A DNA stretch of 64,000 nucleotides, taken from NCBI RefSeq assembly GCF_023078275.1, contig NC_062992.1, positions 9,747,706-9,811,705 on the forward strand. The letters run 5' to 3'. Numbering within the stretch: the first letter of the stretch is position 1; every line of letters begins with the position of its first letter. The notes under the pieces were generated by a model. That model saw nothing but the letters and a program-made list of their open reading frames with translations. It had not been told where the DNA came from and searched no databases. Below are positions 53,164 through 64,000 of this stretch, in pieces. This DNA is from Leguminivora glycinivorella (Eukaryota > Arthropoda > Insecta > Lepidoptera > Tortricidae). A program made the position numbers and the translations under genes.

Positions 53164-53714
53164 TAAAAAACCGGCCAAGAGCGTGTCGGGCCACGCTCAG
53201 TGTAGGGTTCCGTAGTTTTCCGTATTTTTCTCAAAAACTACTGAACCGATCAAGTTCAAAACAATTTTCCTAGAAAGTCTTTATAAAGTTCTACTTTTGT
53301 GATTTTTTTTCATATTTTTTAAACATATGGTTCAAAAGTTAGAGGGGGGGGGACGCACTTTTTTTTCCTTTAGGAGCGATTATTTCCGAAAATATAAATA
53401 TTATCAAAAAACGATCTTAGCAAACCCTTATTCATTTTTAAATACCTATCCAACAATATATCACACGTTAGGGTTGGAATGAAAAAAAATTCAGCCCCCA
53501 CTTTACATGTAGGGGGGGTACCCTAATAAAACATTTTTTTCCATTTTTTATTTTTGCACTTTGTCGGCGTGACTGATATACATATTGGTACCAAATTTCA
53601 GCTTTCTAGTGCTAACGGTTACTGAGATTATCCGCGGACGGACGGACGGACGGACGGACAGACAGACATGGCGAAACTATAAGGGTTCCTAGTTGACTAC
53701 GGAACCCTAAAAAC
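53164..53714 (-). repeat. Lepidopteran repeat with TCCG microsatellite (copy 2, inverted)
   Basis: Inverted relative to 49353-49901 and highly similar along its whole length, including the run of G or C near 53345. Confidence 0.8.
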
Positions 53715-54398
53715 TGGCTATAATTAACTTAGGTTAAATCGTCCATAATTAACAATAAATGGCGTTTAATATGAAGGTAATGTTTTTATATTTAACACAT
53801 TTAAAATAGAGATATAAAAAATTAAAACACGTTTTTACACGTTTGGTTTTATTAGTGTCATTTTTGGCGCCAAATTTTAATGAGGTACGTAGGTAATTAA
53901 CATTTAACATAATTACTAAAAATAATCATCTCTATTACGCACGAGAAACCGAGCATTCTTTGTTTTCTCATTAGAATCTATTTAAAGGATTATACACAGT
54001 ATTTTTATTTCCGTTAAATTCACGGGAAGATCTTTTCGTCAAATGGTCAGATACTTATAATAAAATTTTTCTACATAAGGAATAAATGTGTTAACTGTAC
54101 CCAACTGTTATTGAGTTACTAAAAAAAATATGAAAGCAAAAAATAATAAACCTTTGAAGTCAGATTTCTTATCCGATTGCAATAATCTTAACATCCAAAT
54201 TATAAACAAATCAATTGTTTTTGTAGTCGGTCCGGTAAATCGGTTCACGATTCTCGGAGATAACGAGTAACATACATACAAAAAAAAACATTCAGTCGAA
54301 TTGAGAATCTTCTCCTTTTTCTGAAGTCAGTTAAAAATGAGCTAGAAGTGGATCAACAATTAAAGTCCGTGACCGTACTAAATAACTTCGCCACGTAA

Positions 54399-54475
54399 TT
54401 CACTCCATCGTAGGCCACGTCTTTGCCTTTGGCTAGTCTGTGGCCAAGAGTAAGCCCATTTTATAATTTAAAAAA
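54399..54475 (+). repeat. Non-LTR 3' tail, second copy
   Basis: It repeats 'gtaggccacgtctttgcctt' and 'gtaagcccatttta' of the 52494 element, and ends in an A-rich run. Confidence 0.65.
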
Positions 54476-54639
54476 AATACGAATTTCGTAACTCGTATCG
54501 ATTAAAAAAAAAACTCCCTTCGGTCGTGTTTCTATTTCTATTTATCGCCATTCGTTTCGAACTTCGTCTTTTTGTGTCGTAATACTCGTAATATACTATT
54601 ACTATTATATTTGATGGCGACTGTACATATGGACATGAC

Positions 54640-55385
54640 AAAGGAGAGGGACCCCTCCCTCCAAAAACTAAATCCTTTGTGTGACGTAATTAATGGATGA
54701 CCCCCCCCCCCCTGTCCCTGTAGGCATGGGGTCAATGACCTTTCTCACAAGTGCAAACTGTTGCATTTTTACAAGGTTACACTATCATTCCTTGAACTGC
54801 TTGTTTTGTATAGTAGGTACAACGTCTCCATTGTTTTTTTAAATACTTAACTTGCTTACTGACGTAGAGGATATCGGGATAAGTAGGTAATTAGTTAAAT
54901 ATAATTGTTGGTGGGACAAAATTAATTTTTTTCTTTTTTTAATACATTTTTAAGTGTAGCTCGTCGATATATTCCACTAACCTGAATGTTTAGGAAGGCA
55001 CGCGATTCATGAAAGAGGATCGAGTGTTATTAGAGAGTTACTGTCAAAGTAAAATGTGTAATCAATCACAGTGCATAGAATGCCATCTCTCGACACAGGC
55101 TTTAAACTTTTGAACTTCAGTTTTGACAATTTGACCCATATTCTTATCTTGATATGTGTTCAAATTTCAAATATGAATATCAGCGCCATGTAGCTGAGAG
55201 TCCCCCAAAGGTGTAACGCCATCTAGGCCACCGTACCTTTTCTTTATGTTTCTGTGGGGTCTTGGTGGTCACCCCCCCCCCTCCTGGAGCCTAAGTTTGC
55301 CATACAAATAGACCACATAAACCCCCCCCCCCCCGGGACACCAGGCCTTTACCACGTGACCCCCCCCCCCCCCTCTGGGCACGAA
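54640..55385. other. Non-coding stretch with several poly-C runs
   Basis: Runs of 10-14 C occur near 54700, 55272, 55323 and 55362 within related 'gtgacccccc' contexts, likely pieces of one decayed repeat. A shorter related patch is near 59790. I see no gene. Confidence 0.5.
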
Positions 55386-56011
55386 GCTAGATTCGCGCTT
55401 GCTCATACTCATGCCAAAAGTTGATTATAATAATAAATCATTTATTGCAGACAACCTTAGTCCATAGGTACAGTACACAATTACACACATTCACAAATAA
55501 AAATTACATGCAATTATAAACGAAATAAATATAATTTGGAATTGAATAAAACTATATTTTAAATGAAGAAAAGACTGCCACACTATGTTGTACACTACGT
55601 AAAAAAAAACATGCAAACAAAAAATAGAACTTAACAGTTATCATTCAGTTATACAGTTTTTAATTCATCGTTTTAGATGAAACTAAAAGTTTGTGACAAA
55701 TTATATACATGAGGATGAGTATGAGTATTAAATGAAATTTTATGTTAATATCGACTCCATGGTTCACTAACGTCTTACCATGCTACGAGATATCCGAACC
55801 ATGGTTATTATGAAACTCGCTTTTCGGTTCGTTTCATAACAACACTCGTGTTTTAATAACTCTCTTACGCACCTATTTTTATTAATTCAAAGTTACAAAC
55901 TCAAAAGGTATATTTAATTCCGGACTAGGTAATTTTAATTTTGATTCTTGTGTGAGTGTGTGACACTCTCAGAGCATTAAATACTTTGCAAGTTTCTTAA
56001 ATCTGCCCCTC

Positions 56012-56098
56012 TAGCACAACTTGCCTTGTCGCGCGCGAGTCCATACTGGAAGTCGCGCTTGATGTATGGACTCGCGCGCGACAAGGCAAGTTGTGCTA
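56012..56098. repeat. 87-bp hairpin with 35-bp perfect arms (copy 1)
   Basis: Arms start 'tagcacaacttgccttgtcg' and pair perfectly over 35 bp around a 17-bp loop, 'tggaagtcgcgcttgat'. An identical 87-bp copy lies at 59843-59929. A (TA)n tract follows after 18 bp. It is a very small fold-back element or a dispersed hairpin. Confidence 0.85.
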
Positions 56099-56113
56099 AA
56101 GGGTATGTGGTGA

Positions 56114-56116
<3 letters not shown>

Positions 56117-56189
<73 letters not shown>
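56117..56189. repeat. (TA)n microsatellite
   Basis: About 36 uninterrupted TA units. The ORF across it is an artefact of the repeat. Confidence 0.95.
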
Positions 56190-56194
<5 letters not shown>

Positions 56195-56412
56195 TATAAC
56201 AGATTTGCAAAAAAACTATAATGTTCTTAGCTACGTCTACTAACCACTATCCCTTATACCATCACTTTACACCTTATAAACAAGGTACCTTACCTTAGTC
56301 GAATGTTTCTATCATTTTTGGCTATAATAAATGAATAAAACTAGGAAAAATTAAGAAGAACAATGCAAACATTAAGTAGTACCTACTTAGATAAAATGAA
56401 AAATAAACTCAC

Positions 56413-56454
56413 TTGGTTGCGTCTTCTTCGCCAAAACAAGTGGATGTGTTTGGT
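56413..56454 (-). other. Candidate non-coding 5' exon of the transporter
   Basis: On the - strand 'tttatcatcag' precedes and 'gtgagtttat' follows a 42-bp stretch without ATG. Splicing it to the acceptor 'cttcttccag' at 51024 just before the start exon would give a plain 5' leader. Inferred from splice signals only. Confidence 0.4.
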
Positions 56455-56834
56455 CTGATGATAAAAACACATTAACATTCACTTTTTGCACCTAAATGTC
56501 ATGCATTTGTGCATTCATTATGATCCTCATAAAAAATCGAAATCATTTTATAGAATAAAAACAGATATTCTATCCAATTAAATCTAAACTAAAAAGAATG
56601 CACAACAATTGGAATAGAAAATTCGACCATCCAATTTTAAAACCGCGCGATTATTTTTTTAATTAAAAACTAATAGGAACTTTTTTAATTCAGTCTTTTT
56701 AAGGCACGAGTTTTGGCAGACGGCTGCTCTTTCCGCCGGGCCGCGGATTATATGTAACATACCCTAATTAGTCCTCTGTACGCTCCACTGTGCACTCGCA
56801 CACACAAGGCTTCGTTGAACAGTTTGAATATCGA

Positions 56835-56869
56835 ACACGAGCGCCACTGCAACATCCCACGCGATTTAT
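56835..56869 (-). promoter_or_regulatory. Candidate transporter promoter (TATA box)
   Basis: TATAAA on the - strand (56869-56864) lies in a locally GC-richer stretch. A transcript starting about 30 bp downstream could reach the candidate exon at 56413-56454, directly or through a donor near 56768 (AGG|GTATGT). No other promoter-like site upstream of the start exon looks better. Confidence 0.3.
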
Positions 56870-57579
56870 ACATTGCGCCGTTGGCTGGATCGTGCGAATG
56901 TATCGTTCGTTAGTACTCGGCAGTGTATTACAAATTGTATGCAATTATCAGTGATGATTGTGGGGTCTATTATGCAATTTTATCTCTTTCTATTGCAATT
57001 GCATCTACGTAGGCCCGTAGGCCGTATAGTGAAAAACAAAAAATAGATTGCGATTCAAATTGCTGTTGCATTTCTAATGTGATTCTATAGACATTCTTAT
57101 ATGTACAGTACATCTATAGAGTCGTCTCGGTCACATACCGGGCCGGTCTGATCTTTTATGTTACAAAACTACTTGTCTTAAGGCACTCTGTATTTCTGCG
57201 TAAGTATACTTTCTGTTTACCGAATATCCCAATGGACATAAAACAATTTGGAATGTACTATACTTATGCCTTTTTAGCACTATGAATGTGTTAAGTATTG
57301 TCAATCCAATCATTCACTCTGGAATTGCCGGTTAAGGCCACCATAAATTGATCCCTAACTGGATTGAACCAAAAAAAATTGTGGCTTGCAAATTGCAGGT
57401 CAGGAGTTGAGATTATGCGAAGTAGACATAAATATCAGCTACACATAAAAAAGATAAGAGAATTAGCCCCAAGAAGAAGGTAAGTACTAGGGTATCATCA
57501 GTGTGGAAGAGGATTTTTCTGTGTGGTGCCAGCGAACCGGCTTATTCTGGCTCGCGAATTGCTACACTGTATGTGTCAC

Positions 57580-57865
57580 GCCTGCTCGCCACTACAGATG
57601 CTGATGTAATGGAGTTCGCAGTGAGTGAATGAGTCTTCATTCGACACCCCTGCTGGGGCGTGAGTGGCCCCTTCCGCGCTGGGCGCTGTGGGGGCTGTGT
57701 TTTTGGGTTTGGGTTGTCTTTGACGACGACTGGGCGATCCGGTGATTGTTAGCCCTACCGCTACCGGCCGTTATCCAACCCCGCGACCCCTAGCCACGGT
57801 GATGCCGTTTGAGCGGGGCCGGGTTTCGGGGCCGCAGTGAAGGCGCGCGACCGCCAGAATACCGG
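57580..57865. other. GC-rich patch, unassigned
   Basis: A sharply GC-rich block ('ggcgtgagtggccccttccg' to 'gagcggggccgggtttcggg') with no ORF of note, in AT-rich surroundings. It may be the 5' part of a non-LTR element. I cannot assign it. Confidence 0.35.
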
Positions 57866-58834
57866 CTACATATAGGGTTGTTCAACTTGTTCAAGCTTCG
57901 ATCACGTTATTAGTGTTATTACAGAACTTCATCTCAGTGCTCGTACTCGACCTCCGCATGGGACCATCGAGTATGCACATTTCTGGCCAAAAGGTTTTTT
58001 GTTTCGGAGGTTCCGAAGCAGGGCCTATTCTAAATGACCATTCGATGATACTAATTTCAATTTACTAGAAGGTAATTTGATCTACTACACCAAGTTTCAT
58101 CCATTCATTGGAGACAGTCCATAATCTTAGAGACATGCCTAGTTGAAATGAAACCACTTTTACTGTGTCTTGCGCTAAATAGGCAAGTGGATGAGACAAA
58201 ACTAAAAACTGCTACTACTGTGGACTGAAGACCAAGCTACGATGGTTTTACTTCTCTAAGTTGGCGACTATCGGTAAGTTTACTAAACATCCCACAGTAA
58301 CTCGATATGCGTATCGACACGGGGTTTGCGTTCATTGACATGGCACTTTCTTATATCTGTACAGTGTTGCGACACCTCAGACTATAGAAGTTACAGACAC
58401 AGTACCTACTACCTACCTATACCTCTCCTCTACCCTCTACCTATTAACTTTATGAAGCGTTTACAAATAGCAGAACCAGCCGGCAGTCACCAATAAGTCA
58501 CCATGTACTATTTAGTAGTTAGCCTTGCAGTAAGAGATTTTTTTAAGACGAGTTTATGATTGTAATTCTCAAAAAACTATTTTAAGCCATTAGAAAAACG
58601 CATTTTATTATTTTTCACGCAGTTTCTTATCAATGTTTAAATTTGGTCAATGATAATAATCAATTTTGCCTCCGTCAAACTACTTATGCTCATGTTTGGG
58701 TAACTCTCTTAGTTCCCGTCGCAAAATCATTATGTTTCCTTTTGGTTTATATAAATAAATACCTATTATCGTAGCGGCCCCTTACTATATACTACTCTTT
58801 GTCCGGTACCCCCAGAGCGGCATAGCCTACACAA

Positions 58835-58961
58835 CAGTGGCGTGAAAATTTTTGTTGTTAAAGCCGGAAGGGTTTTTGGGATCTCTTTTGTATGGAAAAC
58901 AGATACTGCAGAATTTTAGGGAACCCTTTGGGAATCGCGTTGTATCGACGCTACGCCACTG
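58835..58961. mobile_element. hAT MITE with perfect 8-bp duplication
   Basis: The tips CAGTGGCGT and ACGCCACTG are hAT-like. CTACACAA flanks both sides (58827-58834, 58962-58969). The element is 127 bp and has no ORF. Confidence 0.85.
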
Positions 58962-59132
58962 CTACACAATAACCCTCCTCATTCGTTTCCTTGTTTGTAG
59001 CGTCAAAGTCAAACGCCTTATTCTGTGTCGTAGCAATGGCGCCAGACTCATCAGCCGAACAAACTTATCAGTTTTATATCAGGATACCTAAGAATAAAAA
59101 CACAAAACACAACTTGAAACAATCAGGGTGGC

Positions 59133-59264
59133 TAGCCGAATGGCACAATCGCTCACGAAACGAAGCGCTAGTAGATATCTATCTCTATCGCGCTTGCGTA
59201 TTGGCGCGACAGAGCCAGCGGCGTATCGCTTTCGTTTGGCGTCGGAGAAATGCCATTCGGCTAC
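59133..59264. mobile_element. MITE with TAGCCGAATGGCA ends (copy 2)
   Basis: Same family as 51063-51209, in the opposite orientation inside, with 'tagccgaatggca' and 'tgccattcggcta' tips. Confidence 0.75.
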
Positions 59265-59368
59265 GGGGCCAGATATACACAATAACAAATAGGACTTTCG
59301 CGTGAAGTGTTGTTATTACAAGTTTTTTTTTCTTCTTAAAATGGCCACCGTTTTTGACATTCATTTAG

Positions 59369-59520
59369 CTAAGGCCTCCCACAGACGGGAGACAAAACTG
59401 TTTTGTCTCCGTCGTATTTGTATGAAAAGTTGCGTCGCCTCGTGTGCGCACCTTCATACTAGCCCATAGACCGAGCGACGGAGACAAAATAGTTTTGTCG
59501 CCCGTGTGCGCGGAGCCTAA
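59369..59520. mobile_element. MITE with TAAGGCCTCC-type inverted ends
   Basis: The left end 'taaggcctcccacagacggg' pairs with the right end 'cccgtgtgcgcggagcctta' with a few mismatches. The inner 'gacaaaac' and 'gttttgtc' also pair. Confidence 0.65.
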
Positions 59521-59842
59521 GTAGGTACTTAGCATTTAATTTTAACTGTGGATCCGTATTTGTGTCACCAAATAAATATTCACTCAATTGATCCAATAGC
59601 CTAACAGGATAATCCCTATTAGCTTGCAATAAGGGTTGCTTTTAAGCCTTTTAATTTTCAATGGTTTCCCGCCGGGGTTCTCCATTTGTTGCATTCCGCA
59701 CGCGCAGATTTAAGTGACCCTGACCCGGTGAGAGCCTCTATTTGGTCTGTCCATCGCATTGAGGTGCGCAAACTCGGATCCTTAGGGAGGGGGGGATGAC
59801 CCCTGGAGCATAGGTTGCCATGCACAATTACACATGCCCCTC

Positions 59843-59929
59843 TAGCACAACTTGCCTTGTCGCGCGCGAGTCCATACTGGAAGTCGCGCTTGATGTATGG
59901 ACTCGCGCGCGACAAGGCAAGTTGTGCTA
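59843..59929. repeat. 87-bp hairpin (copy 2)
   Basis: Identical to the hairpin at 56012-56098, including the loop. Confidence 0.85.
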
Positions 59930-60127
59930 AAGGGTATGACCACGTACCACGTGTCTTTCAAGTTTCTTCCTCCAACAGAGGTAATTAAAGGAGAGAGGAT
60001 AAGTTCATTAAGCGGCATATTTCTTATAATTCGTATTAGGTAACAAACACCCATATGACCCGCTTGGTGGTAAGCAGTCTCCGTTGTCTATGGACGCCTT
60101 TAACTCCCGAGGTGTGTACACTCTGCA

Positions 60128-60474
60128 AGCGCTGGTGGCAGTGATGGCCTAGCGGTAAGAGCGTGCGACTTTCGATCCGGAGGTCGCGGGTTCGAACCCC
60201 GGCTCGTACCAATAAGTTTTTCGGAACTTATGTGCGAAATGTCATTTGATATTTGCCAGTCGCTTTTCGGTGAAGGAAAACATCGTGAGGAAACCGAACT
60301 AATTCCAATAAGGCGTAGTTACCCTTCGGGTTGGAAGGTCAGATGGCAGTCGCTTTCGTAAAACTAGTGCCTACGCCAAATCTTGGAATTAGTTGTCAAA
60401 GCGGACCCCAGGCTCCTATGAGCCGTGGCAAATGCCGGGATAACGCAAGGATCCTAGGATGATGATGATGGTGT
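60128..60474 (+). repeat. tRNA-derived SINE with GATGAT tail (copy 1)
   Basis: The head has A-box 'tggcctagcggtaagagc' and B-box 'gggttcgaacccc'. The body has 'gaaaacatcgtgaggaaacc' and the tail ends in GATGATGATG. The tRNA-like head is not a functional tRNA gene. Confidence 0.85.
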
Positions 60475-60562
60475 GTACACTCTGCAGCTCTGCACCTTTG
60501 TTAGATATTTCCATCGCTCTTCCGTGCCAGACTGCAGAGCCAGACTGCATTTCTGCTGGAAA

Positions 60563-60905
60563 AAGATCATCATCATCCTCATTGCGTTATCCCGGCATTT
60601 GCCACGGTTCATGGGAGCCTGGGGTCCGCTTTGACAACTAATCCCAAGATTTGGAGTAGGCACTAGTTTTACGAAAGCGACTGCCATCTAACCTTCCAAC
60701 CCGAAGGGTATTTAACTAGACCTTATTGGAATTAATCCGGTTTCCTAACGATGTTTTCCTTCACCAAAAGCGACTGGCAAATATCAATTATATCAAATGA
60801 CATTTCGCACATAAGTTCCGAAAAACTCATTGGTGCGAGCCGGGGTTCGAACTCGCGACCTCCGGAACGAAAGTCGCACGCACTTACCGCTAGGCTACCA
60901 GCGCT
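60563..60905 (-). repeat. tRNA-derived SINE with GATGAT tail (copy 2, inverted)
   Basis: Same SINE family as 60128-60474 but reversed. The two lie tail to tail with about 90 bp between them. Confidence 0.85.
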
Positions 60906-61795
60906 ACTTGTTTTGCTGGAAACAGATAATTGAACTAAAATTCGTCGTTTGACCAGTTGATGTAATAATAATCAGTCAGACTATATCGGGCTAACGGGCT
61001 GCACCAAAATAACTGATTGATTAAGCCAAGTCATTTACCTACATATCAAACTTTTAAAAATGTTACAAAAATCTGACTATACTTATAGATACTTTTCCTC
61101 GCTTAAACGGATCTTATATTTAATTTCAATACGGATCATTTTATCAGAATTTGCATTCGGTTCCGAATGAAAAGGACCTTATTATACTTGAAGTATAAAG
61201 GCCCTTTCGGCATGGAGATCCACATAATATATTATTATATAACCTAACCAAACATCATAAATTCATCAATATCTAATTAAACTAATGACTAGACGCGTAG
61301 CTATGTGTGATATTTTTCTGACATAGGTAATTTATTATTTTTCACCACATCAACTGGTAAAGGCTCCCTTTGCTATTCGAAAACAGATAGCAAAACTACA
61401 TTTTATCCATAAGAGTGCAAAGTAATTGCATACATTTTTAACTTGATGTCTTAAGCTGGCTGGTAGAATTTATACCTATAAATGATGATTTTGAATCATA
61501 AATATTGAATATACATTGATGGATTTAATTTAACTGGACGTTTTATACTCAGTATTTTGTTCGTGTTAGTGTGGTGAAAATTTTTGTATTTCACTCGGTG
61601 GCAAAGTTTGCTTAACCTTCGTGCCTTGAAACCCTCGCAACGCTCGGTTTAATATTGGCATCTTTCGCTTGCTCGGGTATACATACCTACCTACCTACTT
61701 TTTAGCCTACAATCATTTTTGTATAAATATAGAAATCTTGAATTTCGCGCGTTTTTGACCGACTATATTTATTTTGACTACCCACTTAAAAATAA
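60906..61795. other. Intergenic stretch, nothing coding
   Basis: AT-rich. A short hairpin, 'aaggaccttattatactt' with 'aagtataaaggcccttt', lies near 61170-61207. No gene recognised. Confidence 0.6.
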
Positions 61796-62100
61796 TATTT
61801 AATAAAATATTTTTCCCCTCACTAGCTTGATTCTATAATTGAACCACGAGCGAAGCGAAAGCGAAGCGAGTGGTTCGAGAATAGAACCCTGAACTTGCGA
61901 GTTTTTTAACACACGAGAAGTAAAATACATTTGCACCCGAGTGTAACACAAAACTTTTCCCCTCACTATAGCGAGGAAACTACAACCTCCTCCTCCTCCT
62001 TCCTCTTCCTTCCTTCATCCTTTCACTTGCTCGTTTTTCAATTCCACACTCGGCGTTAAAATACAACTTTGCCCCCGTGTATAACAAATGACTATTAAAT
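61796..62100. repeat. Repeat with CTATAGCGAGG palindrome (copy 2)
   Basis: It shares 'gaagtaaaatacatttgcac', 'cccctcactatagcgagg' and 'cactcggcgttaaaatacaa' with 49902-50118, with one part inverted and a CCT-rich insertion near 61987-62010. Confidence 0.6.
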
Positions 62101-62281
62101 TTTTCCCTAATCATTTACTTTCAGGAATGTTCATATGTTTTTTTTTTAGTATGAATAGGTAGACGTTTGACCACGATCACACCTGATGGTAAGTGATGAT
62201 GCGGTCTACGGTGGAGCACGCTTACCTATGAGATACCTATTTACTCTTGCTTTAAATTAAGGAATTGTTTAATGTTTTTTC

Positions 62282-62984
62282 CACTCAGAATCGCGAGCTC
62301 TTTCAATCCTAATAGGAGAAATAAAGTGTTCCAAGGTTTTTTCCCATTCCGTTACCACTTTTTCATACATTTTGTATGGCGGTAACTAGGGTTGTAAATA
62401 GAAAAAAAACCAAATGTTTTTTTTTTCAGAATTGTGAAAAAAAACATGAATAAAAACCGAACACCTTGGTTTTTCTTTCTAAATATGGTTTTTTTTCAGA
62501 TGAACAAATAATACGACAATAACGGTTTTTCGTGAGTTGTAACGTGTTTCAATAACAATAACGTAAATTTTAATTCAATTAACATTCAGTATACAAACGT
62601 TTATTGGGGAATCCCCGATGCTGCGTGTAGCGTGGAGAGGCGGTGGTGTTGCCAACAGTAAAAAGTGATAACTACCAACTACAGATTTCGTAAATGTTAC
62701 TTTTATAAGACCAGAAATTAAAGTTATTTGATTAAATTCGTTTAATAGTTAACAATAAGTCTAAAAAAACCGTATAAAAGTATTAACTACTTTCAAATTT
62801 TGAGATTTCGTACTTTAGAAAAAAAACATACTCCAGAAAAAAAAACTGTTTTTTTTCAAGCCAGAAAAAAACCGTTTTTTTGCAACCCTAGCGGTAACGG
62901 AATGGAAGGTTCGAAAATATATATGGAAATCTTGGGACATTTTTTTTCTCCTATCAGGATCGAAAGAGCTCTCGATTCTGAGTA
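62282..62984. mobile_element. Inverted-repeat element split by a hAT insertion
   Basis: The outer arms 'actcagaatcgcgagctctt' (left) and, inverted, 'actcagaatcgagagctctt' (right) match over about 39 bp with three differences. Without the inner insertion the two halves also pair at 'ccattccgttacc' and 'ggtaacggaatgg'. A relative lies at 8490-8745. Confidence 0.7.
62387..62890. mobile_element. Nested hAT-type element
   Basis: The tips TAGGGTTGTAAA and TTTGCAACCCTA are flanked by a perfect 8-bp duplication, GCGGTAAC (62379-62386, 62891-62898). It is 504 bp, has no transposase, and contains A/T runs around 'aaaaccg'. Confidence 0.85.
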
Positions 62985-63029
62985 TGAATCGCATAAAAAA
63001 TACCCATGTTAGAAAAAAAGTGGAAGGTG

Positions 63030-63720
63030 GACAACTTTGAAAAAGATGGCCCGCGCACGCTCGCCAGCCCCGCCGATTGCTCCGCTCCGAGCGGCCACTC
63101 AGGCCTCACTTAAGCGAACCGTAAAGTTTCCTTGCCTTAATTTGTAAGCAATCTAGCTATTTATTGATTCGTAATCGAGTTTCCCTTCAATAAATAACGA
63201 TCTTTCATTAGATCTTTGTCACCGCTTGTTGTGTGCTGCGTCAAACGTTTAGGTGTTTGTGCTCACGATATTTTTAATATTAAAAAAAAAATATTTTTGT
63301 ATTTTGTGGTAAGTATTGAAGTAGCAGATAAAACTTAAAGTAATCATTTAAAAACAGCTATATTTTTTATGAACATTTATATTTTGAATTCAGTACCTAA
63401 CTTGTTTGTTAGCCAATTTGAATCCTAGTAAAAGTCAAAACTGACTTCTATAGCACGGTGTCAATACGACAGGGTTCTAGAGTGGCCTAGGATTGTAATA
63501 GGTTGACTGCACTTAGGACAAAAATGAAATGCTTATGTTATGCCTACAGTTAGCCTTTCAATTCAATTGTTACATTAACCTTAAAATATATATTAATATT
63601 ATGTACTTACCTATTCATATTTTTGTAATACTTAAGTATCCCACGTTTTATAAATATTTTGAAGTGAGATAGTGAAAAGGGTTCATTTTCTGTCATTTCT
63701 GTTTTTTTTTTTTTTTTTCA
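63030..63720. other. Right-end sequence without recognised gene
   Basis: A GC-rich patch (63045-63110, 'ccagccccgccgattgctcc') is followed by AT-rich sequence. A T-run lies at 63703-63718 and the window ends in T-rich sequence. Nothing coding can be supported. Confidence 0.5.
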
Positions 63721-64000
63721 TTTTTCGATATGCGAAGAGCTCAAAAAATGTAAATGGCTCCATAAAAATTGTTCACCACGCCAACTATTAAAGACCAGAG
63801 GGTCGTGACCAGAGGGAAGTGATAAGTACTTCAAAAACGAATGATAAAGTTGCATTTCATTTATCCAGAAGTACAAAAGTAATTTCATACAAATTTTAAC
63901 TTGGTACCCAAAACTGGCTGGTAGAATTGACGATTGATTGATAATTTGAATCATTATACTCATTTTTTTTTATTTTTATTTTTTTATTATTATTTTTTTT

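Noticed and set aside
55977..56210. ORF with long Tyr-Ile repeat
   Set aside because: It is a translation of the (TA)n microsatellite and hairpin.
57401..57479. Possible + strand exon with AG acceptor and GTAAGT donor
   Set aside because: It is open in one frame for 26 codons only, with no partner exon or recognisable content.
60128..60205. Possible tRNA gene
   Set aside because: It has A and B boxes but continues directly into a SINE body that is repeated nearby; it is a SINE head.
1..64000. CRISPR arrays, operons, bacterial or phage genes
   Set aside because: None seen; the tandem repeats here lack the spacer structure, and gene structure is intron-containing.

Overview
The window is animal nuclear DNA, most likely from a moth or butterfly. 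Genes are split by GT-AG introns, the background is AT-rich, and the repeats are ones typical of Lepidoptera: two tRNA-derived SINE types, a non-autonomous Helitron ending in a hairpin and CTAG, elements whose ends contain CCGACTTCAA, and jockey/CR1-type non-LTR tails. The species cannot be named from sequence alone. No CRISPR array, operon or bacterial gene is present.

Two host genes face each other. Glutathione synthetase (GSS, + strand) enters from the left with its N-terminal exons outside the window; ten exons between 2488 and 15108 encode the last 361 residues. On the - strand an Aa_trans-family amino acid transporter (SLC32/36/38-like) can be assembled from eight coding exons between 51011 and 26239. 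It gives a 500-residue protein with every splice phase matching. A non-coding leader exon (56413-56454) and a TATA promoter near 56869 are proposed for it. GSS makes glutathione in the cytosol; the transporter would move amino acids across a membrane. No functional link between them can be shown.

The gap between the two stop codons holds a young, probably intact Ty3/Gypsy-type LTR retrotransposon (17001-26114). It has 1.9-kb LTRs, a tRNA-Lys-like primer site, gag and pol overlapping through an A_AAA_AAC -1 frameshift site placed at the gag stop, and a polypurine tract. Its 3' end lies 125 bp past the transporter stop codon.

Transporter intron 2 (30852-48008) is mostly one 15.7-kb element (31184-46859). 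Two almost identical 3.2-kb direct repeats with TG...CA ends are flanked by a 4-bp GTGG duplication and enclose 9.2 kb with no retroviral ORF. This fits a LARD-like giant non-autonomous LTR element and is the best candidate here for something undescribed. Each LTR has an array of about 25 11-bp units next to a TATA box, and the interior holds a spliced-looking unit.

A second pattern runs through both host genes: exons tandemly duplicated in place. Transporter exon 1 has five near-identical copies at 130-bp spacing, exon 3 has four copies (one intact), exon 4 has two decayed copies and exon 5 perhaps one. The end of the last GSS exon is repeated about five times, and GSS exon 3 (8289-8459) has a decayed copy just downstream.

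The right end (51-64 kb) has no recognisable protein gene apart from the proposed transporter 5' end. It is a field of MITEs, inverted SINEs, hairpins and non-LTR fragments.
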